The notes under the pieces: generated by a model
Database searches by the model: none
Told to the model about the DNA's origin: nothing
Seen by the model: the letters and a program-made list of their open reading frames with translations, nothing else
Source of the DNA: Allolobophora icterica
Lineage: Eukaryota; Annelida; Clitellata; Crassiclitellata; Lumbricidae
DNA length: 64,000 nucleotides
Direction of reading: 5' to 3'
NCBI GenBank assembly: GCA_963556255.1
Contig: OY744608.1
Location: 5,365,517 to 5,429,516, forward strand
Shown here: in pieces, positions 23,216 to 36,625 of the stretch
Position numbering within the stretch: position 1 is the first letter of the stretch
How the letters are laid out: each line of letters starts with the position of its first letter
Position numbers and translations under genes: made by a program

Positions 23216-23429
23216 TGCGCTAAATTCGGTTAATATTTGAAGATTTTATTTCCTTTCCCTTGAAATGAGTTTAATTATTACGGGTGACTTGACTATTCGT
23301 GTTAAATTGATGCAGGCAGGAATTGGTTTTCATTCATATCTTTCCATGTTGGAATGGTTTGACTTGAAACACCTCATTATCTATCCTACGCAGAGCAAAG
23401 TCTGTCTTTATAACTCGCGTTGACAATCG

Positions 23430-24735
23430 TTTCCTTCTGTTTAAAAAGGGAAATAGAAGTGAACCAGGTAACTACAGACCAGTCAGTTTAACCAGTGTGG
23501 TGTGCAAGGTCATGGAAAGAATTATCAAGGATAACATAGTGAAACATCTGAATGAGCATGATATTATAAAGGGCAGTCAACATGGATTTACCAAAGGCCG
23601 TTCGTGTTTGACAAATCTGTTGGAGTTCTTTGACGAGGTCTATGAGAGGATTGACGAGGGAAAACCTGTAGATGTAATTTACTTAGATTTTGCCAAAGCA
23701 TTTGACAAAGTACCTCATGTAAGGCTGGCCAAAAAGTTACAAGCAGGTGGGATTAGAGGGCAGGTACTAAGATGGATTCAAAGCTGGTTATCAGGTAGAA
23801 GACAAAAGGTGGGCATAGGTGATAAACATTCTGGCTGGACGACAGTGCTAAGTGGAGTGCCACAAGGATCAGTGCTTGGGCCACTGCTTTTCGTACTTTT
23901 TATTAATGACATAGACGATGGGATTTTATCTAAAATTTCTAAGTTTGCGGATGATACAAAACTATGTAGAGCAGTGGATGATGAAGAAGAAGCAGAGATA
24001 CTGCGGGAAGATCTAAGAAGAATGTTCAGATGGTCACAAGACTGGCAAATGCTCTTCAATTTGGAAAAGTGCTCAGTGATGCATATGGGGAGGAGAAACA
24101 ACGAGTTTTCATATGAAATGGGGGGCACGGTGTTGAAAGTGAGTGATGAAGAAAGGGACTTGGGAGTGATTATGCACAAGAGTGCAAAACCTTCAAGGCA
24201 ATGTGCTGAAGCAGCAAAAAAGGCTAATTCAACTTTAGGTATGATAAAAAGGACAATAGTCACCAGAGACAAAGATATAATAATAAGGTTGTACAAATCA
24301 CTGGTTAGGCCACAGTTGGAATACTGCATCCAGGTATGGAATCCATACCTGAAACAGGACATGGAAAAACTGGAGAAAGTACAAAGAAGAGCTACGAAAA
24401 TGATTTGGGGCTACAAGAATCTGAGCTATGAAGAAAGGTTGAAAAGGTGTGGACTAACAACATTGGAGAAAAGGAGGAGCAGAGGAGATCTGATTGAAGC
24501 TTATAAGATTATCACTGGAAAGGAAGCACTGCAGTGGGAGAGGTTCTTTGAATTAGCACCGAACAAGGCAACTCGGGGACACAGGTATAAATTATTTAAG
24601 AGGCCGAAGGGAACATTAGGGCAGAAATTCTTTAGTGCAAGAGTTGTAGACCTGTGGAATGGTTTGGACGATAGTACTGTCTCAGTGGACACTATAACAG
24701 CTTTTAAGAAGAAGCTAGGAAAATTGGGCTATTAA
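23430..24735 (+). pseudogene. 5'-truncated non-LTR retrotransposon reverse transcriptase
   Basis: An open frame of about 430 codons covers most of an RT domain: FKKGNRSEPGNYRPVSLTSV (from 23440), QHGFTKGRSCLTNLLEFFDE, DVIYLDFAKAFDKVPH, SGVPQGSVLGPLLFVLFIND and the catalytic FADDTK (from about 23944), then thumb and connection blocks ending in ARVVDLWNGLDDS. This is the CR1/Jockey-type layout. The frame continues upstream without an ATG, and the endonuclease half is missing, as expected for 5' truncation. No internal stop or frameshift was found, so the insertion is probably young. Short TTATG repeats close it at about 24805-24833. Confidence 0.92.
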
Positions 24736-24835
24736 GAGTTCGAGGTAAATTTGCAGTGGTTCTAACACAGACTACACGTCTTCTGAACCACTTAAAACCC
24801 TTGTTATGTTATGTTATGTTATGTTATGTTAGACG
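24736..24835 (+). mobile_element. 3' untranslated end of the RT element
   Basis: Follows the RT stop codon and finishes with about five ttatg units, a typical short-repeat LINE terminus. Confidence 0.75.
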
Positions 24836-24991
24836 TTATGTCATCATTTTACGGGATCTGCTAATACGTAGAAAATAAAAATGAATAATGATTCTCTATT
24901 ATATCTACAGACGGTTTACAATGGAAAACGTGTGTAAGGCCTACAGCTGCTGCACTCTTGTGATATGCCTTCGCAATTACTTGAGCTCATT

Positions 24992-25282
<291 letters not shown>

Positions 25283-25287
25283 ATTAT

Positions 25288-25450
25288 TGCTATGCATTTA
25301 TTAAGAGCCACTATCTAATGACAAAGCATCACTAGATGGCGGGAGTGAAGGACTAGCTCCAGGACCAGGTCCATACACAGCAACCGTCTCATTGGAAGAG
25401 GGTCGAACCGTGTCCTCTGTGCTACAAGGCGATCGCTCTAACCAATCGCA
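25288..25450 (-). mobile_element. tRNA-Thr-like SINE (family S1, antisense)
   Basis: Contains tgcatttattaagagccact, gcaaccgtctcattgg, a degenerate B-box complement gggtcgaacc, and gctctaaccaatcgcat at the head. Confidence 0.8.
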
Positions 25451-25454
25451 TTGG

Positions 25455-25820
25455 ATTGGATCTAATTGTTTATAATTTGTTCATGGCATCAAAAGCCGTT
25501 GACGACGATTTGAACAAATTTAAAGAACTTTTTGCAATGTTTCGCGCGGATCCCATGCCTATTAAACATCGTTTGCGGCGTGTATAGAATAAACCAATCT
25601 GAGCCCGAGTCTGATGCTTATATAGCATCGCTTGCACCGTTTTAAAGGTGTTCAGAAACGTTTCCTGCATGATCGACTTAATACACATTTGTTTGGTGAT
25701 TCCTAGATTGCCGTTTCTCTAATTATGTCACCTCGAAGCAATCGTATTGCGTTGGACCTAGTTGTTTAGCACCAGCTCATAGCATCAAAAGCCGTTAACA
25801 GCGATTTACACCGAATTTTG
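25455..25820 (+). repeat. Local duplication, about 298 bp apart
   Basis: The segment at 25455-25520 (with gcatcaaaagccgtt) recurs at 25753-25818. Both copies are followed by cggatccc and a tatatag/CACC-GGTG repeat unit. Confidence 0.65.
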
Positions 25821-26401
25821 ACAATCAATGGAATGCAGTCAATCCACTAGCTAAAAAACCGGATCCCGTGTTTATATAGTAACGTTTTCTCCGTTTTACA
25901 GGTGTTTAAAGAGCGCTATACACAATCTGCTCCCGCGTCCAAAGCCTATATAGCATAGTTTACCATAGTTTAAAGGTGTCTAAGGAAAGCGCTTTTAACG
26001 ATCGGACCTACTGTCCCCCAATTTTCCGCTATTACCGCTGCAGTCGCTTATTCAAAAGCAAAAGCGACAGGCATTTTTGAAATTCGACCATTTTTGGAAT
26101 TGAATGTATGTTTAAAAGATTACAGCATGTGACTCTGAAGTAAGCAATTGCTGGCTCTTGCCAAGGCTCAGGGTGCATAGCACAGCTGCTCTGCACATGA
26201 TTCCGACTCAACTCTAGCGGAGTACACTCCTTGTCGAGCAGAGTCAGAAAAACCAAGGAATATCCATGGTCTGTTTACTGCGTAAAAAGATAACAGTTGG
26301 TAGCTTCACTGGAGATATTATTCAAAATTTATTATTATTGTGTAGTATTATTTATGTAATTATTTTACGAGAACGCATGACATACATTTGACTATGACGC
26401 T

Positions 26402-26693
26402 CATGGGCGGCGTTCCCGGAGGGGTCGAGGGGGACAAGAGCCCCCACCTTTTACAGTGGGGGGACACACCATACATTCGTCCTCCCCCCCAAAAAAATTG
26501 AAGAAACACCATAAAAAGGTCAGCAAATTTTATCGCGCGTGACCGCGGAAAAATGTTTTGAATGAATTTTATCGCCCGTGAGCACGAAAAAATTTTTTTA
26601 CCTCTTTTTTGACCAGTTCAGGTCAAAAACTCTTTTTTGACCAGATCATTTCTAAAGTGTCCCCCCACCTGTCAAACAAGATCGCCGCCTGTG
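26402..26693 (+). mobile_element. hAT-type MITE, family M2, 292 bp
   Basis: Ends catgggcggcg and cgccgcctgtg with a perfect 8-bp target duplication atgacgct (26394-26401 and 26694-26701). Related in opposite orientation to 44304-44534 and to a fragment at about 48327. Confidence 0.92.
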
Positions 26694-26701
26694 ATGACGC
26701 T

Positions 26702-27100
26702 GTTTAAGAAACATAAACGGGGAAACGAAATATATAATTGGTACACTCTATGGAATGGTTCTTCTGTGAATATTTGCAAAAACTGACGTTAGATGGCGCC
26801 AGAATTAAAATGAGTGAAAATCATTGTGTTCCAGTTTCAAGTCAACCTGGTCGGCGGTCGTTGGGCTCTTCTAGCTGTGGAGATACGCAGGTGCCGCGCT
26901 CCTGCACTTCAACTTGAGCTCATTGTGCCTTTTCGTGTATTGGACCATCCTTTGTGGAACAGTTCCAATGTATTTACGTTCTGTTCCAATCGACCCTGTG
27001 CAGCAAACGTTCTTGAACTGTCTTAAACTGTCTTAAACTGTTTAGATCAGTGATCGCCAATATGAGGTACTTAAAAGGTGGCGGTGCTACATTAAGTATC
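26702..27100. other. Intergenic DNA, nothing recognised
   Basis: Unique-looking sequence. The frame at 26814-27026 has no recognisable domain. Confidence 0.5.
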
Positions 27101-27102
27101 TA

Positions 27103-27230
27103 GATGCATACATACATACATACATACATACATTCATACATATATACATACATACATACATACATACATACATACATACATACATACATGCATACATACA
27201 TACATACACGCATACATACATACATACATA
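27103..27230. repeat. (ACAT)n microsatellite
   Basis: About 30 imperfect ACAT units. Confidence 0.93.
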
Positions 27231-27431
27231 ATACCATTTGCGTGACTTCCGATAGATTCTGCTATTGTCAGTGATCATCTATAATTTCTTTATTTCAACC
27301 CCGTCCGGTACTCTGGGAAGTAATGAGATAAAATCCCAATTTCACATCAGGAATAAATTTCACCGTTGTTGCGTGACCAAACAAACCAACACTGATCAAC
27401 TATAACTGAAACCATAAAACTAGTTGAAACC

Positions 27432-27490
27432 ATACAATACAACTGTAGTTCATAATATCCCTCCATCTAGAGTCCAGAAGTGCAAACATA
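27432..27490 (-). mobile_element. LINE 3' terminus fragment (family L3)
   Basis: atacaatacaactgta followed by ccctcc and gaagtgca matches the ends at 38590, 49995 and 55300. Confidence 0.5.
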
Positions 27491-28323
27491 GACCATGCGT
27501 ACGGAACATCGATGGCGCAGAACAATTGTGCGCATAAACGTCTTGCTGAAGGTCCCTACAAAGAAACTGAAAAAAACGCAATACACTGCAGGGTCGCTAC
27601 CGGGTCTCGCATTTATAGCAATTGAGACAACGTTTAAACGGTGTCTAAGAATGCGCTCTATTCGGCTAGTGTGCGTGTCTCCACCATCTCACGGAAGTGA
27701 TCAGCAGATTAACTAGATTAACGAATCATTGTATTGGGTTTCACGAGTTTGCGCGGGCCCGCTCGTGGCTACTCTTCCATTTATCCTCTCAATCTCTGCT
27801 CAATGGTAGAAACTTTTGCTTAGCAACTACACTAAGATCATTTAGGCAAGCGTGCACAGCGCTTTTATGCGATAGGCTTACCTATAATAGCGCTATATTG
27901 AGTGTGTAGATTACTCGCTAACTAATAAGCTAACCAGAGCACGCACAATTTGCTCTCCCACTGCGCCCAGCTTTCTATCTTTCACGGAGTATACTCGGAG
28001 CCAAGCCCGAGCAGTAGTGGACCGCGCCCTCAGAGTTCGTTTCAGTCATAGAACGATTCTAGGTCTTGCTATCGAGTCTGGACAATCGAGGCGTGATTGG
28101 TCAATATATAGGTCAGTGTGTCGCAAATCGATACAACTGTCCGCGGTCTGGCTTCTTATGTACCTCCCTGAATCGCTTGACCCATTGCGGTGCGATATTT
28201 CCTAAATCGATGGCTAAGTTTTGCTCACTGGAGCATCGATCTGAATGGAACAGAGGAGACACGCCCCACCAAATGTGTATTATTATTTTTTGGTCCCGAC
28301 GTAAAAAGTATGCCTCGAGGACT

Positions 28324-28402
<79 letters not shown>
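28324..28402. repeat. (ATT)n microsatellite
   Basis: About 26 perfect units, on the low-coordinate side of the retroelement fragment 28403-28784. Confidence 0.95.
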
Positions 28403-28486
28403 CCGAGAATTCATGTCAAGGTTCCGTTCACTCAGAAAATCGAGTTCCACGCCGCTGCCTCCGTTAAGAAGGCGATGGATATAGTA

Positions 28487-28773
28487 TTATAGACGGCTTT
28501 GTTGTTCTTTGGCTCCGGGCAGCTTTGACATGGCGCCTTCGAAAGCCACTGCGTTGAAACGCTGCACCATCACCGATAGGCTCTTGAATAGGAAGTTTGT
28601 TTCGCGGGAGTCATCGGTGGTTTTCGACAGCCGGCGACCAATTTCAGATAGAAAGGCGAGGCCCTCTCTGTTAAGGGGACCGAAGGTTTCCACCGCTACA
28701 GGTATGAAGATGTATCGCTTCTGTAGCTCAGAGTATTTGATGTGCTTTCTCGCAGCAGCCATCTCCGCCGCCC
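28487..28773 (-). pseudogene. C-terminal fragment of a retroelement polyprotein
   Basis: The minus-strand frame reads KHIKYSELQKRYIFIPVAVE, then GLAFLSEIGRRLSKTTDDSR, then FLFKSLSVMVQRFNAVAF, ending EGAMSKLPGAKEQQSRL and a stop. I associate this pattern with C-terminal ends of retrotransposon proteins in marine invertebrates, but the clade is uncertain. Shorter relatives lie at 7757-9101. ATT arrays flank the unit on both sides, so the upstream polyS/polyN reading is an artefact. Confidence 0.6.
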
Positions 28774-28784
28774 CTCCTGCCGTA

Positions 28785-29104
<320 letters not shown>

Positions 29105-29105
<1 letters not shown>

Positions 29106-29262
29106 TTGCGCATTTATCAAGCGCAACTATCTAATGACCAAACATCAATCGATGGCGCTGAGCAGTTGTGAGTGACGGACTTACTCAGTGTCTCAAGGGA
29201 GGTTTGAACCCATACCCTTCCCGTTACAAGGCGAACGCTCTATTCAATCGACAGAATGGTTT
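29105..29262 (-). mobile_element. tRNA-Thr-like SINE (family S1, antisense)
   Basis: gcgcatttatcaagcgcaac begins the tail side; atcgatggcgctgagcag and ggtttgaaccc (B-box complement) follow. Its tail abuts the compound microsatellite. Confidence 0.83.
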
Positions 29263-29357
29263 AGCGACATCTTGTGGCAACAATGGCCGTCGACGTCCAC
29301 AGAAATTATTGTTTTCAACGGTTCTCACCTTTCGTATGGCATAATACAGGAACGTAC

Positions 29358-29470
29358 GTGTAGTTGCTGTTTAACGACGCTGTGTCATAACAAAGATGAT
29401 TAGCGTCGCCCTCGTCCTTTCTCCGGGATTGGGACTGGCATTACCAGAGAACCGGCAGTCGCGGAGTTAT
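29358..29470 (+). repeat. Dispersed repeat R1, plus copy
   Basis: Best match to the R1 consensus: gttgctgtttaacgacgctg, gatgattagcgtcgccc, cgggattgggactggca, cagtcgcggagtt. An eroded copy follows at 29688-29780. Confidence 0.8.
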
Positions 29471-29869
29471 ATTACAGTATTGTTCTTCTGCTTTCTCTTA
29501 TAGACTGAATATTACACTTAAAAGCAGTGTGGAATTAAGAATTATTAACAGTTTTCACCGTTCGCAATAGACCGTTCACTGATTTATCGTCTGCCGTGTT
29601 CATGTCTATGTATATATAGCATCGGTTGCCGCCTTTTTAAAGGTGTCTAAAGAGAGCGTTCTAACCAATTGGCTTTGATTCGTACTGTTTAACGACGCTG
29701 TGTCAAAAAAGATGATTGACATAGCTCTCCCCTTTCTACATGCTTTGGACGGGCACCATCCGAAAACGGCGGAGTGTTTAGTAGTTTCATTGTTTTACTT
29801 TAACATCTCATGTTACCAGGTCCCTTGACGTCTACCTTTAACACATGTTTTTTTTATTTCGGTAAGTAG

Positions 29870-30790
29870 TAGTAGTAGTAGTTCCAGAGTTTAATGACAT
29901 CGTTTGACTGCTAAGGTCGTTGACGTCTCTTTGCATTATTAATTATCTTTGTACTGTGGCTCTTTTTTTAATAATATATACATTTTTTTTCTTCTCTTTT
30001 TTAGTTTTTCTCTTTTTTTCTTTTTCTCCTTTTTTTGATGGCCATTCCTGGCTCTTATATTTTGGCCTTATCGGCTCTTTTGTATTTTATAGATTTTTTT
30101 TCAGTGGCCATTACAGCTCTTTTGGTGGCCATATATGGCTCTTTTTGGCCATATATGGCTCTTTTTTTCTTTAATCACAGTTATTTACACAGAATAAAAT
30201 AAAACTTCTATTTACATACAACGTCCATTAATCATATTTATGCATTAATTTTTATTTTTTTCTGTCAATGATACATATGAAATCACATTGATATACTCCA
30301 TGTAATTATATTCAATTAATTACATATAAATCTTAACAACAAAATTATATACACATATTTAAATACATTTAGATGGTACTATTTATTTAAATAGCTAAAG
30401 GATTTTTCCTTTATTGTGACGTTTCACAAGATTATAAACTGTATTTTGTATGCAACCCACCCAAGCAGGGTTTTTAGGTTGAAATCTAATTTATATATTG
30501 TACATAGATATCGTAAGGCAGTAGACAAATTATTTTGTTTACATTCTAAAAGAAGATGTTCTATGTTATTTCGGTAAACGCCGCGTCTCTTGCTTATATA
30601 ATGTAGATTGTTAACGTTTTACAGGTGTTTAAAGAGAGCGCTCTAATTACTTGGATGCCGTATGCCATGTCTATAATTATAGTATTGTTTTTCAAAGTTT
30701 AATGGTTCTAAAGAGAGAGCTATTTAATCCAGAGGTTAATGACATCTTATGTCAAGAAAGGCAGTCAACAGAAATTAGTTTGGCTTCATA
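29870..30790. other. AT-rich intergenic DNA
   Basis: T-rich around 29940-30175 with repeated atatggctctttttggcc words; no gene. CACC/GGTG-type short repeats lie near 30595-30655. Confidence 0.5.
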
Positions 30791-30801
30791 CAGCTCTACA
30801 T

Positions 30802-31171
30802 CAGCGGTTTTCAAACTTTTTATTGTACCACCAGGTAAAAATTCGAATGTTGGCATACCACCAGCAACGATAAGATTAAAAACAACAGACGAGCGCGAAG
30901 TCCACTTCAATTAGCGTAGGACCGTAGGTAGACAAATTTAAAAATTAATATATAGCTCATAGACAATTTAAACTTTTAAGGAAAAGCGCATGGTGGACTG
31001 GGAATAGCTAATCAAAGAAAGATGGACATACTCTCATAGAAATGTAAAGAAAACTAAGCGCATGATGGACGTAGAATAGTGACTTCAACAGTCAATAGCT
31101 AATCAAAGAAGATTTTTCGCGTACGACTTAGCGACACTACTGGTACTCGTACCTTCGTTTGAAAACCGCTC
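30802..31171. mobile_element. Eroded hAT-like element, 370 bp
   Basis: Starts cagcggttttcaaac and ends gtttgaaaaccgctc. Flanks ctctacat (30794-30801) and ccctacac (31172-31179) match at 6 of 8 bases, suggesting an older insertion. Confidence 0.7.
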
Positions 31172-31194
31172 CCCTACACCAATTGTAGCTTTGG

Positions 31195-31265
31195 TTCGTT
31201 ATTTAACTAGACTGTGTCAGAGCACAGATGATTAGCGTCACCTTCGTCCTTTCTCCAGCCTTGGG
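31195..31265 (+). repeat. Dispersed repeat R1, partial
   Basis: gactgtgtcagagcacagatgattagcgtcacc and tttctccagccttggga in order (split here only by spacing). A second partial copy is at 31795-31860. Confidence 0.6.
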
Positions 31266-31417
31266 ATCAAATTTAATTATCTGTCACGAGTCTCATTTAT
31301 ATATAGCATCATTTACCAATGTTTTAAAGGTGTTTAAAGAGAGAGCTTAAACTATGTCCCGTGTTTATGCTGAGGGAACCGCTTGTTTTTAGGTCATCAC
31401 AAGTATTGTATCGTGTT

Positions 31418-31491
31418 CAGGGCTGTAGTCGAGCGTATACGCTGGTCACCGGTAGCGTATACTCACCTCAAATTTTACCACTACAGCCCTG
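31418..31491. mobile_element. Miniature hAT-like element of 74 bp
   Basis: Inverted ends cagggctgtagt and its complement, perfect target duplication atcgtgtt (31410-31417 and 31492-31499), and a nested inner inverted repeat gtatacgct / agcgtatac. Almost the whole element can fold on itself. Confidence 0.88.
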
Positions 31492-32164
31492 ATCGTGTTT
31501 CGTGCATTATGCGGTATGTTACCTAGTTTAATAATTTATAGGCACAACAATAATGTCACAACGACATTAAGTTCGAAATGGAACGGGATAATAGGTTGGT
31601 TAATATCTTGAAGCAAGTTTCAAATGTGCCCGTTGGAATTAATTGAGTAGCTCCAGGATAGAGACGACTAAGAAATCGACTATGTAAGTTTAATTGTAAT
31701 TAGTTACTTCTATGTCGCCGTAGTCTAACGCAGAAAGCTCAACCGATGACACGCCACAACCAACAAACAGTGGCGAACATTACGATTAGTTGGTTAGTTA
31801 GTTGCTGTTTAACGACGCTGTGTCAGAGCAAGACGACTCGTTTCGATTTTTCTCCCTTTAGACACCTTTAAATCGCTTCTTAAAGATGCTAGATATCCGT
31901 AATTTCGCTCAGTCCCTCGGTAAATCCTAATTCCTTATATTGTATGCGAAACTCGTTATATATACTCCAAATTAAAGATTATTATTATTATTCGTTTATT
32001 ATTCGTTTATTATCGACTCACATTGACAAACCACAATATGTTACAACTACATTAGTGATGCTAAGTAATAGTAATGTTATGTTGGAGGATTTAGGAGAGG
32101 CTGGAAACTTAACAAGTATTGAAAATGTTAAAATTTTGGATATATTAAAGTAAAGAAAGTTATT

Positions 32165-32476
32165 TTAATGTGGCATAGAGAACTCTTGGGACAAAATTGG
32201 AATCGTCCTTAGGGGGAGGGTAAAGTCATGCGGTCGAGGACGGAAATTGTACTGTCTACTGACTTTAGGCGGGAACAGAACACGGAGCACATGGAAAGGA
32301 TTATGCAGCACGGATGAGAGCAAGGCAGAGTCGGCTCGAAGGACCAGTTGCTCCACGCCAGGTGCAGAGTCGTTCAGGTAGCCGGCTCTTTTCGCTCTTT
32401 GGAGAAACCGCTCCAGGCTGCTGCGATCCGATGCCGAGGTCTGTCCCCACCAGGCATTACCCTTTAAACAAATCAT
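32165..32476 (-). pseudogene. Non-LTR RT C-terminal fragment
   Basis: Minus-strand residues AWWGQTSASDRSSLERFLQR, then LNDSAPGVEQLVLRADSALL, HVLRVLFPPK and YNFRPRPHDFTLPLR match the C-terminal block seen in many Jockey/RTE-like RTs. About 100 codons remain; catalytic motifs are absent. Confidence 0.78.
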
Positions 32477-32539
32477 AATAGAAGCTGTGTTAAGTCAGAA
32501 ACATTTCTGTCGACGTCAACGACCTTTGTTGCCATATGA

Positions 32540-33286
32540 CAGTGCTGGGCAAACTTTTGCACATTGGGCTGCATCATAGGCAAAAAAATTCGGAGAACCG
32601 GGCAACTTATTTTAAATATGTAATAACGACTAACATGAAAATTTACTTATTTATAATTAAATATGCTTCTACTGTTACCTAGTGACATGCATGCAACTGT
32701 GAACCTGCATTAACAAGTTGCCCTTAATCTGGAGTAATTGCACTGGTTGCAATTCGCAGTATTGAGTTCAAGTTTAGAGATCTGTGCTTGCACTTGTTTA
32801 AAATGTTAAAATGTTGACGGCGCGGACTGTGGCGTATAACCCCCACCCCACCGCCTGGAGTGGGAGAACAAACCACTTTATCATGGACAAATCGAGAATA
32901 AGAGGCTCAGAAGTCACTCAGAACTATAAATTAATTTATTATATACATCAGTATCATGCCAGTACCCCCACTCACTTCTGGCCATCATGCATGGTAAATC
33001 CCCCAATTTCTGGCAACCGTGGGAGATCGCTCTCCCAACCCCTCAACCCCCCATTGGTAGACGCCACTGAGCGCGGAAGTGGGGCATATTGGCAAGGTTA
33101 ACACCTAGAGCTATTATGAAAGATGAGGCCGGAAAAGTAAAAAAAACCATTAACACGTGAGTTAAACAAAGAAAACTTCTCGTGGTCTCGATTTGCTTTT
33201 TTAAATTTTCTGAAGAATTGTGTGGGCCGGATAAAAAGTGTTGGCGGGCCGGATCTGGCCTGTGGGCCGTAGTTTTCCCACCTCTG
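32540..33286. mobile_element. hAT-type element remnant, 747 bp
   Basis: Starts cagtgctgggcaaac and ends gttttcccacctctg, with the ggccggatctggcctg-type interior near the end known from Charlie-like hATs. The flanks ccatatga and ccataaga match at 7 of 8 bases (32532-32539 and 33287-33294). It splits a copy of an R1-related repeat. No transposase frame remains. Confidence 0.85.
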
Positions 33287-33339
33287 CCATAAGATGTCGT
33301 TAAACTCTCGATTTGTCCACGACAATTAATGATAAAGTG

Positions 33340-33475
<136 letters not shown>

Positions 33476-33679
33476 TTATTCTTTAATTAAGCGCCTGCAA
33501 ACGCACAGTGTACATGTACATGTTATGCGATAAACCTTAACTACTAACAGAACAAACAGCCTGCAATACACGGCACAAATTGCAGCCTACAAAGCATGTC
33601 CGCCTATGGGACTCGATCTCTGTACCTCTCGCACTCTACGCCAGATGTTATCCAATGCGCTATCGCCCCCCCCCCATTT

Positions 33680-33795
33680 GTTAGTTGCTGCTTTACAACG
33701 CTGTGTCACAGAGAAGATGATCAGACTCGCCCCTCCTTTTTCCAGGCTTTGGACTGGCACTTACATAGTCCGGGCAGCGACGTAGTTACACACCA
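33680..33795 (+). repeat. Dispersed repeat R1, plus copy
   Basis: gttgctgctttacaacgctg, caggctttggactggcac and cgggcagcgacgtagtta follow the R1 order. Confidence 0.72.
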
Positions 33796-34309
33796 CAACT
33801 CTTCACTCGCGCGTATATGGGCGACCGGTTGCTAAGGCCGTCGTCAAGGGAGGGTCGTCGGTATAGACAGAGTAGATACATGGTAGCTGAGGTCACGTAG
33901 AGGTCATGATAAACAGAGGACAGAAGACGATAGACAGTCACGTGACGCCCTATTTGGATCGCATTTAAGAAGGGGAGATTGTAACCGCAACAGAGTGTCC
34001 TTGTTACTTACCACTGGTGGCTGAAGTTTTTTAGTTCTTAATCTGGGTCAGTTGTTGCCCGAATTTTTTACGAGTTTTTATGCATTCGGTCAGGAAGGAA
34101 CAACGTACGTCGCTGCTAGAACAATTCCAACACAGCCTGGCTTTCCCTCCCTCTCTCCTCCCTTCCTCTCCTCCCTTCCTCTCTCCGTCCGTCCGTCCGT
34201 CCGTCCCTCCTGCTCTCCTTTCCTCCCTTCCTTCTTCCCTCCCTTACTTTCATGCTTGAAGAAAGAATAAAAAATCAAATATTTATGTCGTCATTATCAC
34301 CGACAGCAA

Positions 34310-34830
<521 letters not shown>

Positions 34831-34834
34831 CGAT

Positions 34835-35800
34835 GATTGTAGGAGAATAGACATAAAAGTGAGGTTGAATGCGAACCTGCCGAAGGTTGAAACCTCAAAG
34901 ACGGGAACAAAAGGAACAGATCTGATGCTTTCTTGTGTAGTCTGGCAATCGCCTGAAGATATTTGCAAGACTTGGACGACTGTTATTGGAGTCTTCTCTG
35001 AACTTTCCTTCTACACCTGAATTGCTCACTGGCTGTTTAAAATTGCTGAACTGGACGATTAGTCAAACCTGTCTCTGTATGATCTTTGCTGGAGGTACCT
35101 TTTGGCAGCAAACGAATTTTAAACAATGCGTACCTATTTGATCGCAATATCCAAACGTAAAGTTGGTTTTATTTGTTTTTTTCTCTGATTAATGTTTTAA
35201 CTGTATTTTTATATTTGCTCTAAATGTCTAAAATGTTATGCATGCACTCTAAAGTTGTTTAATTCATCATCGTAGGCCTACGTTTGTATTCAGTGGCGTG
35301 GCCAGGTTTTAACACCAGGGGGAGCGAGCACATAAAAAAGGCCCCAATTACCAAAAGAAGTAATTTCAATTAATTACATTCATTATGATTATACTATTTA
35401 TTTTGTATTTAAATAGAAACACTGAATCACCCAAAAGGTGGCAAAAGCAATATGTACATAGTAAATGAGTAATAGTATGGTAGGCCTATACTATAACATA
35501 ACAAGCAGTATAAACAAAAACCAATTACAACAGCCTTTTTCACCTATGTTTAGTTTTAGCAAAGTTATCGATTACTTCGTTATAATCCACTTCACTAGCG
35601 AATGTTATAAAAAAAAGCATTGTCTGCAAAGCTAGACAATCGGTTCTCGCCCATTGTAAAACGTACGACGATTTTATGAGTTTGAGTCGGCTGAAAGATC
35701 GTTTCGCACCAGCGTTGTTTATTGGCAAGGTCAGAAAAATGCGTTCAATGTGGGCAGGCTAGGATAAATGAAACATAATGTCGTTGGTGATCATGAATTT
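34835..35800. other. Intergenic DNA, nothing recognised
   Basis: 35294-35330 (cagtggcgtggccagg) resembles a hAT terminus, but no partner end was found. Confidence 0.45.
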
Positions 35801-35814
35801 TAGTAGGCCTACAT

Positions 35815-36625
35815 CATTGTGAGACCAAGACCAAGACTTTGAACCTCGAGACCAAGACCAAGACCTTGAACCTCAAGACCCAGACCGAGACCAAGACCCA
35901 AAAAATCACATTCAGGCCAAGACTTCTTTTCCTTACAAAAAAATTGTCAAGTCGGACTACTCGCTATTTTAATGAAAACGTGAGTCTTTTATTTTATTCA
36001 AGCAAAGATTAACTTTAAAAGCAGACAAAAGTCCTTCATGCAAAATATTATTCCAAATGCCTTTTGTATTTTATAAAAACCAATTCGCTCAGAATTTTCT
36101 GACAAAGAAGTGCCTTGTGGCACAAAAATTTCGCCATATGAAAAATACTTTCCATAAGTGCTGAAGTAGCTGGCACACACAGCAGCTTTTCAAGCACTGG
36201 ATTTAAATGTACAAATCGTGAGCCTCTTTTTAAATCCTCCCATGGTTTACCAGACCGTCTGGATCAGAAAAAACTCTCGGCAGCCTGCAGGGCTTCCAGA
36301 TACAGTATGACTTAGTTGCTGCTACCGATGGGTTTTCCTGACCAACAAGACTTGTATCCGTCCGTAGGTATTTGTCGTAGGCTATGATGCAAACAGGCTT
36401 GTTAATTTTTTTAATTCTTGAGTTTTGTTAAATGACTATTCCTACTGACAGCCGGTCTTGGTCTTGGTCTTGCGAGACCAAGACCAAGACTTTTTACCTC
36501 AAGACCAAGACCAAGACTTTGAACTTCAAGACCAAGACCAAGACCTATGGTCTAAAGACCAAGACCAAGACCAAGACTTCTAAAAACGAACTCGAGTGCA
36601 CTCGAGACCAAGACCAAGATTCTAT
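35815..36625 (+). mobile_element. AAGACC-repeat element, copy A
   Basis: Both ends carry caagac/agaccaagac minisatellite units, and the interior (ctgtcaagtcggactactcgc region, then ccaattcgctcagaattttc and gctggcacacac) is homologous to 40205-40740. Boundaries of this copy are unclear. Confidence 0.65.

Noticed and set aside
27697..27909. 70-codon frame with NGRNFCLATTLRSFRQ
   Set aside because: Considered as a retroelement piece, but the match to any RT block was not convincing.
35294..35330. Possible hAT terminus cagtggcgtggccagg
   Set aside because: No matching inverted end or 8-bp duplication was found nearby.
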